Part shown: positions 55,281-64,000 of the stretch, in pieces | Numbering within the stretch: the first letter of the stretch is position 1 | Layout of the letters: each line of letters opens with the position of its first letter | NCBI RefSeq assembly: GCF_004912135.1 | Contig: NZ_STGU01000001.1 | Span: 609,710 to 673,709 of the forward strand | Direction of reading: 5' to 3' | From: Rhizobium rosettiformans W3 | Lineage (GTDB): Bacteria; Pseudomonadota; Alphaproteobacteria; Rhizobiales; Rhizobiaceae | Length of the DNA: 64,000 bases | Notes under the pieces: generated by a model | What the model was told of the DNA's origin: nothing | Seen by the model: only the letters and a program-made list of their open reading frames with translations | Database searches by the model: none | Position numbers and translations under genes: made by a program

Positions 55281-58200
55281 ATGACTTCGATTATCTCTTC
55301 TCTGAGCATTTCCCAGATCAGGTCGCTTTCCACCGCGACGATCGCCAACTTCACCAGCGACGACGTGGCGGCCCTGAGCACGGCTCAGGTGGCGGCCCTT
55401 TCTTCCTCTCAGATCGGTGCTCTGCAGACTGACGATTTCGACAGCCTCAGCACCAGCCAGCTCGGCGCGCTCTCGAGCGTCGCGGTTCGTGGCCTGACGA
55501 TCGACCAGCTCGCCGTCATCGACAGCGCCAAGATGGTCGGCCTCAGCAGCCGTACCCTCGGCGCCCTCTCTTCCGCGCAGGTGAACGCGCTGAGCTCGGA
55601 ACAGTTTGATGCGCTTTCGACCGCTCAGCTCACCGCCCTCGGCAGCTTGGCACTGGCCGGCCTCGAAGCCGCAGACATCGAAACGCTCACCTCTGCCGAA
55701 CTCTCCGTTCTCAGTACGCGCGCTCTGGCTGGCCTTTCGAGCGCCAGCTTCGCTGCTCTCGACAGCGACCAGATCTCCGGCCTGACCACTGCGCAGATTG
55801 CTTCGCTCTCGACCACGGTCATCGCCAACCTGACGACCGCCCAGATCGATGGCCTGACCCCGACGCAGGTCTCGGCCCTGACCTCGCGTCAGATGACGGC
55901 CCTGTCTTCTGCCAACCTTGCATCCTTCACCACCGACCAGATCGCTACTCTGAGCAGCCGCGCCGTCGCGGTTCTGTCCTCTACTCAGGTTGCCGCCCTG
56001 TCCACGGATCAGGTTGATGTCCTGAGCACCGGCCAGCTCGCCGCTCTCAGCTCGGCGGCTGTCAAGGGCCTCGGCTCTGATGATATCGATACGCTTTCCT
56101 CCGACGGCGTCGCCGCTCTTTCTTCCAGATCGCTGGCTGCTCTGTCCACCGAGGCCTTTGCTTCTCTCGACTCCGCCCAGATGGTCGGCCTGACGGCCGC
56201 CAAGATCGGCGCTCTCACCACCGCGCAGATCGCGACCCTAAGCTCTGCACAGGCTGATGGCCTCACCACTGCCCAGCTCGTTGGACTGACCAGCGCCCAG
56301 ATGCGCGCTTTGAGCACGGATACGCTTGCATCGCTCTCGACCGAACAGGTTGCAAGCCTGAGCACCCGCGTTATCTCGGTTCTGACCTCTGAAAAGGTCG
56401 CAGCCCTTGGCAGCGATCAGGTTGCCGCTCTGACCACCACGCAGCTCGCTTCTCTCAGCTCGGCTGCCGTGAAGGGTCTCGCAACCGAAGATGTCGCAAC
56501 CTTCGACTCCGCCGACCTTGCTTCGCTCAATTCCCGCAGCCTGGCTGCCCTGTCGACCGACAACGTCGCTGCGCTGACGTCCGCTCAGCTGACGGCACTG
56601 TCCGGCATTCAGATCGGCGCGCTGACGACGGCCCAGGTCGCCGTTCTCGACAGCGACCAGATCGACGGTCTGAGCACCTCTCAGGTCGCAGCATTGACCT
56701 CGTCGCAGGTTATCGCACTCGGCACCGACAATGTTGCCTCGCTCTCGACCGAGCAGGTTGCTGCCCTCAGCAGCCGCGCCGTCGCCGCCCTGACGACCGC
56801 TCAGCTCGAAGCGATGAGCACCGACCAGATCCAGGCCCTTTCGTCGGCCCAGATCGCGGCTCTCACATCTTCCGACCTTGCGGCCCTGTCGTCTGCCGAT
56901 CTCGGCACCTTCAGCACCGAAGAATTCGCTTCGCTGAGCTCTGCTGCCATCCGCGGCATCACCTCGGCCGTCATCGGCAACCTGTCGACCGACCTGATCG
57001 CCTCCATCAACACACGCGCCGTGGCTGCTCTCGACAGCACCCAGATCGCCGCGATGACATCGACGCAGATCGCCGCCTTGTCGACCGGTCAGCTCGCTGC
57101 CATCAATTCGGCCGCCGCTCGCGCCCTTGAGACCGAAGATCTCGCAACCTTCGACTCCGCCGATCTTGCCGCCCTGCAGTCGCGCTCGCTTGCAGCTCTC
57201 TCCAGCGACAAGTTTGCAACGCTCACCTCCGGCCAGCTCGTTGGCCTGACGTCCTCGCAGATCGCGGCTCTCTCGACGGCCATCATCGGCTCGCTCGACA
57301 GCGATCAGCTGGATGGCTTCACCAGCGACCAGATCGGTGCGCTGTCTTCCCAGCAGGTCGCGGCTCTGTCGACGGATGCAGTTGCTTCGCTCAGCACCGA
57401 TCAGCTGGCTGCAATCAGCACTCGCGCCACCGCTTCGCTGAAGTCCGATCAGCTGAATGTGCTCGACTCGGCTCAGTTCGCAGCTCTCTCGACCGGCCAG
57501 CTTGCAACGCTGACGTCCTCTGCCATCCGCGGCCTGAACTCGGATGCCATCGGCACACTGAGCTCCGCAGAGATCGCGGTCCTCAGCAGCCGCGCCATCG
57601 GGGCTCTGTCGACCGACAACATCGCCCTGCTCGACTCGGCTCAGATCTCGGGCCTGACCTCGGCACAGCTTGGCGCCCTGACGACCGCCCAGGTTGGTGT
57701 TCTCGACAGCGACCAGCTCGATGGCCTGTCGACGGATCTGGTGGCGCTGCTCTCCAGCTCGCAGGTTCGCGCTCTGAGCACCGATGCGCTCGCATCGTTC
57801 ACCACCGATCAGGTGGTGGCCCTCAGCAGCCGCGCTATTGCCGCCCTTGGCTCTGACGCGATCGCTGCTCTCTCCTCCGACCAGGTGGGCGTTCTGACCA
57901 CCGGACAGCTGGCAGCTCTCTCGAGCGCAGCCGTTGCCGGTCTGGCGACCGAAGACCTCGATGGCTTCGCCTCGGCTGATCTGGCTGCCCTGAACTCCCG
58001 TGCCCTCGCGGCGCTGTCGACCGCCAACATCGCCTCACTCGACTCCGCTCAGCTGTCGGGTCTGACGACCAGCCAGATGGCGGCTCTCACCACGGCGCAA
58101 GTCGCGACCCTGGTCAGTGACCAGATCGATGGCCTTACGTCGGCTCTGGTGGCCATGCTCTCCAGCTCTCAGGTTCGTGCCCTGACCACGGATGCCCTGG

Positions 58201-60416
58201 CCTCGCTGTCGTCCGATCAGGTCGCTGCGATCAACACCCGGGCAGTCGCTGCTCTCGGTTCTGATGCGGTGGCGGCACTCTCCTCCGATCAGGTGGCTGT
58301 CCTGACGACGGGTCAGCTTGCTGCCCTCTCCAGCGCAGCAGTCGCGGGTCTCTCTTCGGCAGACCTTGATGGCCTGGACTCCGCTGACCTTGCGGTCATG
58401 AACTCGCGAGCCATCGCGGCGCTCTCGACCGACAACATCGCCTCGCTCGACAGCCTCCAGCTGTCCGGCCTGACGACGGCGCAGGTTGCTTCGCTGACGA
58501 CCGCTCAGCTCGGTGTCCTCACCTCGGCTCAGATTGATGGTCTGACGGCGACCCAGACTGGCGTCCTGACCTCTCAGCAGATCGTCGCCCTGTCGACGGA
58601 CAACATCGCATCCCTGTCCACAGAGCAGGTCGCGTCGCTCAATTCCCGCGCCGTGGGTGCCCTGACCGCGGATCAGCTGGCGGCGATGAGCACGGCTCAG
58701 GTTGAGGCTCTGACCTCCAGCCAGATCTCTTCGCTCAGCTCTGCCGACCTGGCTGCCCTGTCTTCTGACGACATCGCGACCTTCTCGACGGACGAAATCG
58801 CCGTGATCTCGTCTGCAGCGATCAGCGGTCTCTCGGCTGACGCCGTTGCCGGTCTCGATACCGACCAGGTTGCCGCCATCAGCAGCCGCGCCGTTGGTTC
58901 TCTGACCTCGGCTCAGATCAGTGCCCTGGATACCGCACAGTTTGCGGCTCTCTCCACGGCCCAGCTCTCGCAGCTGAGCTCGGCAGCGGTCGCAGGCCTC
59001 GGTACTGACGATCTCGCCACCATCGACTCCGCAGAGCTTGGGGTTCTTCAGACGCGGGCAATCGCTGCTCTGAGCACCGACAACTTTGCCGCCCTCGGCT
59101 CGGCCCAGCTCGCTGGTCTGACGACGGCTCAGGTTGCCGCCCTGACGACTGCGCAGGTCGCAACGCTCGACAGCGCCACGATTGCCGGACTGAACTCTGG
59201 CCAGCTGGCGGCTCTGAAGTCGACCCAGATCGCCGCACTGTCCACCGAGAGCCTGGCAGCGCTGACCTCGGATCAGCTGCCTGGCATCGCAACGGCCGGT
59301 ATCGCGAGCCTGACCTCCGACAAGATCGCCGCCATGACCTCCAGCCAGTTCGACTTTCTGTCGACGGCTCAGCTGGCAGCCATCAGCTCTGCAGGTATTG
59401 CGGGTCTGGCCACTGAGGATGTCGCAACCTTCGCACCGACGGATGTCGCAGCCCTCAACTCACGGGCTCTGGCAGCCATGTCGACCGAGAACTTCGCGGC
59501 TCTCACCTCGACACAGCTTGCAGGTCTCACCACCGCTCAGGTGGCTGCTGTCACGACCGCTCAGATCGGTGTGCTGACCACGGATGACATCGACGGGTTC
59601 GATACGGCTCAGGTCGGTGCTCTGACCAGCGCGCAGGTTGCGGCCATGTCGACTGCGAACCTCGCTTCGTTCTCGACCGAGCAGATCGCGGCTCTCGGAA
59701 CGCGGGTCTTTGCAAGCCTGACGTCTGATCAGGTCACCGCACTGACCTCCGCCCAGATCGGCGTTCTGTCGACCGGCCAGCTCGCTGCGCTCAGCACGGG
59801 TGCCATCGCCGGCCTGCAGACCGAAGACATGGCGACCTTCGACTCGAGTGAACTTGCTCTCCTGAGCACGCGGACGATTGCAGCCCTGTCGACCGAGAAC
59901 CTCGGGGCCCTGACATCCGCGCAGCTAACAGGACTGACGGGAGCCCAGGTGGCGGCCCTGACGTCGGCTCAGGTCGGAAGCCTGACTTCTGCACAGATCG
60001 ACGGGTTCTCCACGGCTCAGATCGGTGCCCTGACGTCGGCGCAGGTCCAGAACCTCTCGACCGATGGTCTGGTGTCCTTCTCGACCGAACAGGTTGCGGC
60101 ACTCGGCTCGCGGGCTGTCGGATCCCTGACGACCGATCAGCTGGTCGCAATGACCAGCGATCAGATCGAGGCTCTGACTTCGGCTCAGGTTGCAGCACTG
60201 AACTCGGCCGCCATCAGCGCGCTGTCGAGCGAAGATCTGGATACCTTCTCCACTGATGACATCGCCGCCATCACCACGGCAGCGATCGCCGGTCTCTCGA
60301 CCTCCGACATCAGCGAGCTGGAAACCGACCAGTTGCAGGCCATCACCACCGCCCAGATCCAGGCCATGAACTCGGATCAGGTCACGGCCATCATCGCCGC
60401 CTACCAGGCGATCTGA
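55281..60416 (+). CDS. Giant octapeptide-repeat protein (213 octads)
   Basis: A 1711-residue protein from ATG at 55281 with GAAGG upstream. From the first residue it divides without a single phase break into 213 octapeptides plus a 7-residue tail (1704+7). The consensus is [ST]-[ST]-x-[QDE]-[IVLF]-x-[AG]-L, for example STAQVAAL. Octads form a higher-order pattern of ten 17-octad (136-residue, 408-bp) superunits and three 10-octad units. There is no Cys, Trp or His that I can see, only one Tyr (in the tail), and few Lys or Pro. No signal peptide, membrane helix, RTX nonapeptide or known anchor is visible. The S/T-x-x-Q/D/E start of each octad is a helix capping box, so a solenoid of very short helices is one possible fold. 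Probably a surface or extracellular structural protein, unproven. Confidence 0.85.
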   Translation: MTSIISSLSISQIRSLSTATIANFTSDDVAALSTAQVAALSSSQIGALQTDDFDSLSTSQLGALSSVAVRGLTIDQLAVIDSAKMVGLSSRTLGALSSAQVNALSSEQFDALSTAQLTALGSLALAGLEAADIETLTSAELSVLSTRALAGLSSASFAALDSDQISGLTTAQIASLSTTVIANLTTAQIDGLTPTQVSALTSRQMTALSSANLASFTTDQIATLSSRAVAVLSSTQVAALSTDQVDVLSTGQLAALSSAAVKGLGSDDIDTLSSDGVAALSSRSLAALSTEAFASLDSAQMVGLTAAKIGALTTAQIATLSSAQADGLTTAQLVGLTSAQMRALSTDTLASLSTEQVASLSTRVISVLTSEKVAALGSDQVAALTTTQLASLSSAAVKGLATEDVATFDSADLASLNSRSLAALSTDNVAALTSAQLTALSGIQIGALTTAQVAVLDSDQIDGLSTSQVAALTSSQVIALGTDNVASLSTEQVAALSSRAVAALTTAQLEAMSTDQIQALSSAQIAALTSSDLAALSSADLGTFSTEEFASLSSAAIRGITSAVIGNLSTDLIASINTRAVAALDSTQIAAMTSTQIAALSTGQLAAINSAAARALETEDLATFDSADLAALQSRSLAALSSDKFATLTSGQLVGLTSSQIAALSTAIIGSLDSDQLDGFTSDQIGALSSQQVAALSTDAVASLSTDQLAAISTRATASLKSDQLNVLDSAQFAALSTGQLATLTSSAIRGLNSDAIGTLSSAEIAVLSSRAIGALSTDNIALLDSAQISGLTSAQLGALTTAQVGVLDSDQLDGLSTDLVALLSSSQVRALSTDALASFTTDQVVALSSRAIAALGSDAIAALSSDQVGVLTTGQLAALSSAAVAGLATEDLDGFASADLAALNSRALAALSTANIASLDSAQLSGLTTSQMAALTTAQVATLVSDQIDGLTSALVAMLSSSQVRALTTDALASLSSDQVAAINTRAVAALGSDAVAALSSDQVAVLTTGQLAALSSAAVAGLSSADLDGLDSADLAVMNSRAIAALSTDNIASLDSLQLSGLTTAQVASLTTAQLGVLTSAQIDGLTATQTGVLTSQQIVALSTDNIASLSTEQVASLNSRAVGALTADQLAAMSTAQVEALTSSQISSLSSADLAALSSDDIATFSTDEIAVISSAAISGLSADAVAGLDTDQVAAISSRAVGSLTSAQISALDTAQFAALSTAQLSQLSSAAVAGLGTDDLATIDSAELGVLQTRAIAALSTDNFAALGSAQLAGLTTAQVAALTTAQVATLDSATIAGLNSGQLAALKSTQIAALSTESLAALTSDQLPGIATAGIASLTSDKIAAMTSSQFDFLSTAQLAAISSAGIAGLATEDVATFAPTDVAALNSRALAAMSTENFAALTSTQLAGLTTAQVAAVTTAQIGVLTTDDIDGFDTAQVGALTSAQVAAMSTANLASFSTEQIAALGTRVFASLTSDQVTALTSAQIGVLSTGQLAALSTGAIAGLQTEDMATFDSSELALLSTRTIAALSTENLGALTSAQLTGLTGAQVAALTSAQVGSLTSAQIDGFSTAQIGALTSAQVQNLSTDGLVSFSTEQVAALGSRAVGSLTTDQLVAMTSDQIEALTSAQVAALNSAAISALSSEDLDTFSTDDIAAITTAAIAGLSTSDISELETDQLQAITTAQIQAMNSDQVTAIIAAYQAI

Positions 60417-60461
60417 TTGCCCTGAGTATACCGAGTTCGACGATCGAACTCCTGAAACAAC

Positions 60462-60489
60462 AAACCCCGCCTGAAAGGGCGGGGTTTTT
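60462..60489 (+). terminator. Rho-independent terminator of the octad-repeat gene
   Basis: AACCCCGCC, a TGAAAG-like loop and GGCGGGGTT followed by TTT C form a strong stem plus U-run 46 bp after the stop codon. This is a convincing intrinsic terminator and shows the repeat gene is transcribed alone. Confidence 0.92.
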
Positions 60490-60618
60490 CTTTGTCTGCG
60501 CCGAGAGTACTCAATACGTCGAGGCGTTTGTTGCGGTGGCTAATGGGTATCGCGGTGGGACGGTGGTGTCGCGACGAGCTTCTGTTCTGCCGGCAGCATC
60601 AGCCTCCGTCCGTTCGCC

Positions 60619-61518
60619 TCAAGCCCTGACCTTCGCCATGTCCCGGGCAAGAGCCTCTTCGGTTGCCGTCCTTCTATACCAGAGCGTGATGACGGAAGAG
60701 GTGATCACGATGAACAGGCTGTAGAGGATCGGGATGAACAGGACCTCCTGCTGTTGCGTGCCGGTGAAGGAGAGGGTCACGATCAGGGCTGCCAGCGGAC
60801 CGTTCTGGATGCCGGTTTCCAGGCTGATGGTGCGCGAGCGGTTGGCGTCCTGGCGCAGGGCGCGGGCCAGCCAGTAGCCCAACAACATGCCGGTCAGGCC
60901 GATCCCGATCGCTGCGACATAGACGGGGAAGGGGGTGTCGAGCAGCATCTGGTAATTGCGTGGCACCCAGGAGCCGATCAAGAAGAGGATGACGACCACG
61001 CCGAGCAGCGAGCCGATCATCTCGATCGTGGCGCCGGCATTGGCGTTCATCTTGCGCAGGAACATGCCGAGCACGGTCGGGACCAGGAGGACCACGAGCA
61101 CCTGCGCGACATTGCCGGCCGGGATCACGTAGTCGCCGCCGAGACCGGCGAGCCCGCTGTAGAAGCTGAGCAGGAATGGGACCGTGACGACGGCCACCAG
61201 CGTCGAGACCGTCGTCATCATGATCGACAGCGCCAGCACGCCCTTGGAGAAATAGGCGAAGATGTTGCTGGTGGTACCGCCCGGCATGCAGGCAATCAGA
61301 ATGAGGCCGGCCGCCATGCCGGCGGGCAGGCCCAGCGCCAGAGCGAGGGCATAGCCGAGAAACGGCATGATGAGATACTGGCTGAAGAGGCCGACCAGAA
61401 TGCCCTTGGGCTTGCGGAAGGCGATGAAGAAGTCGCGCCAGGTCATGGACGCGCCCATGCCCAGCATGATCACCATCATCATGATGCCGAGCAGGGTGGT
61501 TTCAAGTTCTGTCAACAT
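60619..61518 (-). CDS. Bile acid:sodium symporter (BASS) family protein
   Basis: 299 residues with nine or ten membrane helices. Family blocks: MLGMGASMTWRDFFIAFRKP, CMPGGTTSNIFAYFSKG and ETGIQNGPLAALIV. Bacterial members import organic anions with sodium. The substrate is unknown. It lies 16 bp after the acyl-CoA ligase gene on the same strand, so the two may be co-transcribed. Confidence 0.88.
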   Translation of the reverse strand: MLTELETTLLGIMMMVIMLGMGASMTWRDFFIAFRKPKGILVGLFSQYLIMPFLGYALALALGLPAGMAAGLILIACMPGGTTSNIFAYFSKGVLALSIMMTTVSTLVAVVTVPFLLSFYSGLAGLGGDYVIPAGNVAQVLVVLLVPTVLGMFLRKMNANAGATIEMIGSLLGVVVILFLIGSWVPRNYQMLLDTPFPVYVAAIGIGLTGMLLGYWLARALRQDANRSRTISLETGIQNGPLAALIVTLSFTGTQQQEVLFIPILYSLFIVITSSVITLWYRRTATEEALARDMAKVRA

Positions 61519-61534
61519 GGTCTTTGCCCTCCGC

Positions 61535-63271
61535 TCACTTCTTGAATTCTGCCAGCACTTCGGCCTTCAGATCCTTGCGCAGGATCTTGCCGATCGGCGT
61601 CTTGGGCAGGGCGTCGCGGAAAACGATGGATTTCGGCACCTTGTAGTCGCTGAGCAGCGTCTTGCAGTGGCTGCGGATCGCGTCTTCCGTCAGGTCGCCC
61701 TCGTGATCGGGGTTCTTCACCACATAGGCGCGCACCGCTTCACCGGTCTTCGCATCGGGGATCGCCACGACGGCGGCTTCGAGCACCGCATCCATCTTGG
61801 CGAGCGCGTCTTCGACTTCATTGGGATAGACGTTGAAGCCCGAGACGAGCACCAGATCCTTCTTGCGGTCGACGATTTTGAGGAAGCCTTGCCCGTCCAT
61901 GACGGCGATATCGCCGGTCGCAAACCATCCGTTCTGCAGGGCAGTCGCAGTCTCGTCGGGGCGCTGCCAGTAGCCTTGCATGACCTGGCGGCCACGCACC
62001 AAGAGTTCGCCCGGTTCGCCGGGCGGCACCTGCTTGCCGTCGGCATCGACCAGGATCACGTCGCAGCCCGGCACCGGGATGCCGATGCTGCCGGCTCGTG
62101 CCCGGTCGTCCAGCGGATTGAAGCTGACGAGCGGCGAGGTTTCGCTCAGGCCGTAACCTTCCGCGATCGGGGTTCCCGTCATCACCCGCCAGCGGGTGGC
62201 GACCGCCTCATGCAGCGCCGTGCCGCCGGCAATGGCTGCACGCAGCTTCCGGGGCGGATAGGCGGCGAACCATTCCTCGTTCATCAGGCCGTTGAACAGC
62301 GTGTTGACGCCGGTGATCCAGGTGATCGGATAGTTTTCGATGGCGCGCTGCAGGTTCTGCACCGGGCGCGGCGAGGGGATCAGGATGTTGCGGGCACCCA
62401 GTTCGAAGAAGGTCATCAGGTTCGCCGTGAAGGCGAAGATATGATAGAGGGGCAGTGCCGTCAGCACCTGGTCCTCGCGGGCCATGACACCGCCGGAGAC
62501 CGCGCGCACCTGATCGAGATTGGTGAGGATGTTGCCGTGGGTGAGCATGGCGCCCTTGGCGACGCCGGTGGTGCCGCCGGTATATTGCAAAAGCGCGAGG
62601 TCGTCCGGACCGGAAGACGCCCACATGGCCTTCACATCCGCCCGGTGGGCGCGGCCCCTGGCCAGCGCCTCCTTGATCCGCAGGACGGGGACCGACAGCT
62701 TCGGCACCGGCGGCAGCACCTTGTTCCAGACCTTCTGCACGCCGCGGATGATGATCTCCGGCAGCTTGGGGAAGAATTCCGGCACGCCTGCCAGGACCAC
62801 CGTCTGTATGCCGGTCTTCGGCACGACGTCCGCCAGCTTGTCGGCGAACATGTCGACGATCACCAGCGCCTTGGCACCGGAATCATTGAACTGGTGGACC
62901 ATCTCGCTCGGCGTATAGAGCGGGTTGGTGTTGACCAGGATGCAGCCGGCCTTGAAGACGCCGAAGGCGACGACGGGGTAGGGCAGGCCGTTGGGCAGTT
63001 GCACGGCGACCCGGTCGCCGGCGCGCAGGCCGCAGTCATGATGCAGGAAGGCGGCGAAGGCATCCGACATCTCGCCGATCTCGGCATAGGTCAGGCTGCC
63101 GTTCATGCCGTTCGGTACGACGCAGGTAAACGCCTTGCGCGGACCGTTCGCAGCGCAGGATTGATCGACCAGATCGGCGATGCTCCGGTAGCGAAGGTCT
63201 CCCAGTTCCTGCGGAATGCTTGTGCCATAGGCCGCCAGCCACGGCCGTGGCGGCGTGAAGATGTGTTCCAT
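61535..63271 (-). CDS. fadD: Long-chain fatty acyl-CoA ligase
   Basis: 578 residues of the ANL superfamily. AMP-binding P-loop [20 protein letters not shown], then [11 protein letters not shown], the [20 protein letters not shown] adenylation block, the hinge [17 protein letters not shown], and the C-terminal Lys in [12 protein letters not shown]. It activates fatty acids with ATP and CoA. Length and motifs fit FadD, though a medium-chain or aromatic acid specificity cannot be excluded. Confidence 0.86.
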   Translation of the reverse strand: MEHIFTPPRPWLAAYGTSIPQELGDLRYRSIADLVDQSCAANGPRKAFTCVVPNGMNGSLTYAEIGEMSDAFAAFLHHDCGLRAGDRVAVQLPNGLPYPVVAFGVFKAGCILVNTNPLYTPSEMVHQFNDSGAKALVIVDMFADKLADVVPKTGIQTVVLAGVPEFFPKLPEIIIRGVQKVWNKVLPPVPKLSVPVLRIKEALARGRAHRADVKAMWASSGPDDLALLQYTGGTTGVAKGAMLTHGNILTNLDQVRAVSGGVMAREDQVLTALPLYHIFAFTANLMTFFELGARNILIPSPRPVQNLQRAIENYPITWITGVNTLFNGLMNEEWFAAYPPRKLRAAIAGGTALHEAVATRWRVMTGTPIAEGYGLSETSPLVSFNPLDDRARAGSIGIPVPGCDVILVDADGKQVPPGEPGELLVRGRQVMQGYWQRPDETATALQNGWFATGDIAVMDGQGFLKIVDRKKDLVLVSGFNVYPNEVEDALAKMDAVLEAAVVAIPDAKTGEAVRAYVVKNPDHEGDLTEDAIRSHCKTLLSDYKVPKSIVFRDALPKTPIGKILRKDLKAEVLAEFKK

Positions 63272-63517
63272 GTTTCCTCCCCGAAAGCGCTCTGCGGCGC
63301 CCTTGCCGTTCCAGCCCTGCGTTGAACTGCAGGGCGTGGAACAGGGAAAGGATGAATTTGTCTTTGGTCAAAGTCCAGCGATTTCGAGGGCTTGGCACCC
63401 GCGGACGGGCGTTCTGGATGTGCAAGGCCGGCCCAATCCCATCACGTCCGCGTTATCGCGCGCCGCGTGCATGCCGATCGGCTGTCGGTAAGTCGAAGAG
63501 AGGGAGGATTTGGCGAA

Positions 63518-63594
63518 TGGCGCACCCGACAGGATTCGAACCTGTGACCTTTGGAATCGGAATCCAACACTCTATCCAGCTGAGCTACGGGTGC
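63518..63594 (-). tRNA. tRNA-Arg (anticodon CCG)
   Basis: A 77-nt cloverleaf with encoded CCA. Acceptor GCACCCG pairs with CGGGTGC, D-arm GCTC...GAGT, anticodon stem TTGGA/TCCAA with loop TTCCGAT giving anticodon CCG, T-arm CAGG-TTCGAAT-CCTG. The variable loop is short. It reads CGG arginine codons. Confidence 0.95.
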
Positions 63595-63928
63595 ATCCGA
63601 AGGCGGTTTTGACTCGCCGTTTCAATTGCGGTCATAGCGCAGTCGCTCGCGCGCATCAATCCGAAAAAGCGTTTGGCCGTGGCGGTATCCCGCTTGCCTG
63701 TCGTGTGGTGGGCGAAATGGTCGGTAGATGATCAAATGCCCGGCTGTCGAGGATACAAGGAGCCAATCCTGGGGGAAATGAACGGCAAATGTTCAAAAAC
63801 GGTGCTTCATGCCCAATCGGTTGCCTTTGCGCCCTTGTGGCAGCGGTTTTAACCGTTAGTATCGTTGCAGGAAGGTCATTGCCCCGTGTAATGGCTCTCT
63901 GAGGGGACATAATGATGATGGCGGGGAA
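63595..63928. other. Intergenic gap with no supported gene
   Basis: 334 bp between the tRNA and the start of the last gene. I see no gene I can support. The region is AT-richer towards 63800-63900 and probably contains the promoter of the downstream gene. Confidence 0.5.
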
Positions 63929-64000
63929 ATGCCTGAACTTAACATGGATGAATTGATACCCAACACGACCAAGCTGGACTTTTCAGTCATGGACGATGCT
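63929..64000 (+). CDS. Start of an unrecognised gene (partial)
   Basis: From ATG at 63929 with GGCGGGG just upstream, an open frame begins MPELNMDELIPNTTKLDF and runs off the window end after 24 codons. Too short to identify. An overlapping ATG in another frame hits a stop after 14 codons. Confidence 0.4.
   Translation, partial: MPELNMDELIPNTTKLDFSVMDDA

Noticed and set aside
55281..60416. 24-bp DNA periodicity that might suggest a CRISPR or satellite array
   Set aside because: The period is that of the coded octapeptides. Neighbouring units differ in codons and residues, there are no identical repeats with unique spacers, and the frame is open throughout.
55281..60416. RTX toxin or type I secreted adhesin
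   Set aside because: No GGxGxDxUx nonapeptides, no glycine-rich regions and no typical C-terminal secretion domain are visible.
63656..63910. Minus-strand open frame of 84 codons near the right end
   Set aside because: No ribosome site, no recognisable motif, and composition unlike neighbouring genes.

Overview
The window looks like chromosomal DNA of an alphaproteobacterium of the Rhizobiaceae (Rhizobium/Agrobacterium type). The GC content is high. The urease operon has the rhizobial set of intercalated genes. There is an Agp2-like bacteriophytochrome with an HWE kinase, an ExoD homologue, and many short mosaic palindromic repeats between genes. This placement is inferred from gene content and not from a marker gene. 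Layout: (1) 1-3.9 kb, minus strand: the start of a membrane protein, a frameshifted DUF5680 gene, and a bacteriophytochrome kinase overlapping its heme oxygenase. (2) 4.1-19.8 kb, plus strand: one long nitrogen-scavenging block, urtABCDE (urea uptake) followed by ureD, A, B, C, E, F, G. Interspersed are an esterase, a DUF1272 zinc-binding protein, an LprI-like protein, a GT29-like urease-operon protein, a small coiled-coil protein, a DUF2459 protein and a membrane diguanylate cyclase. (3) 19.8-26.4 kb: a Crp/Fnr regulator with a perfect FNR-type box upstream, an outer-membrane barrel, and an RND efflux pump with its adaptor. (4) 26.4-43.5 kb: reductive pyrimidine catabolism, with an NMT1-type ABC transporter, a cupin, dihydropyrimidinase, beta-ureidopropionase, RutR regulator and the two dihydropyrimidine dehydrogenase subunits PreA/PreT. 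Two RutR-like operators lie at 35.4 and 43.55 kb. A DMT exporter, ExoD and a CHASE-PAS-GGDEF-EAL protein are interleaved, and a DUF559 nuclease sits exactly between two 189-bp palindromic elements. (5) 43.7-48.1 kb: DUF2325, VOC, DUF423, truncated haemoglobin, an ABC-F ATPase and a NaChBac-like ion channel. (6) 48.2-60.4 kb: the most unusual part. A five-gene minus-strand operon (TPR/GT41 O-GlcNAc-transferase-like enzyme, methyltransferase, glycosyltransferase with a FAMeT-like insert, UDP-galactopyranose mutase, UDP-glucose 4-epimerase) is divergent from a 1711-residue protein. That protein can be parsed from its first residue into 213 uninterrupted octapeptides plus a 7-residue tail. The octads are grouped in ten 17-octad superunits and three 10-octad units. 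(7) 60.6-64 kb: a bile-acid/sodium-symporter-family protein, a fatty-acyl-CoA ligase, tRNA-Arg(CCG) and the start of another gene. How the genes work together: regions 2 and 4 both release ammonium from organic nitrogen (urea, pyrimidines). Region 6 suggests a protein-glycosylation system, with UDP-Gal and UDP-Galf supplied locally, acting on a giant Ser/Thr-rich repeat protein. That last link is a hypothesis from gene neighbourhood and composition.
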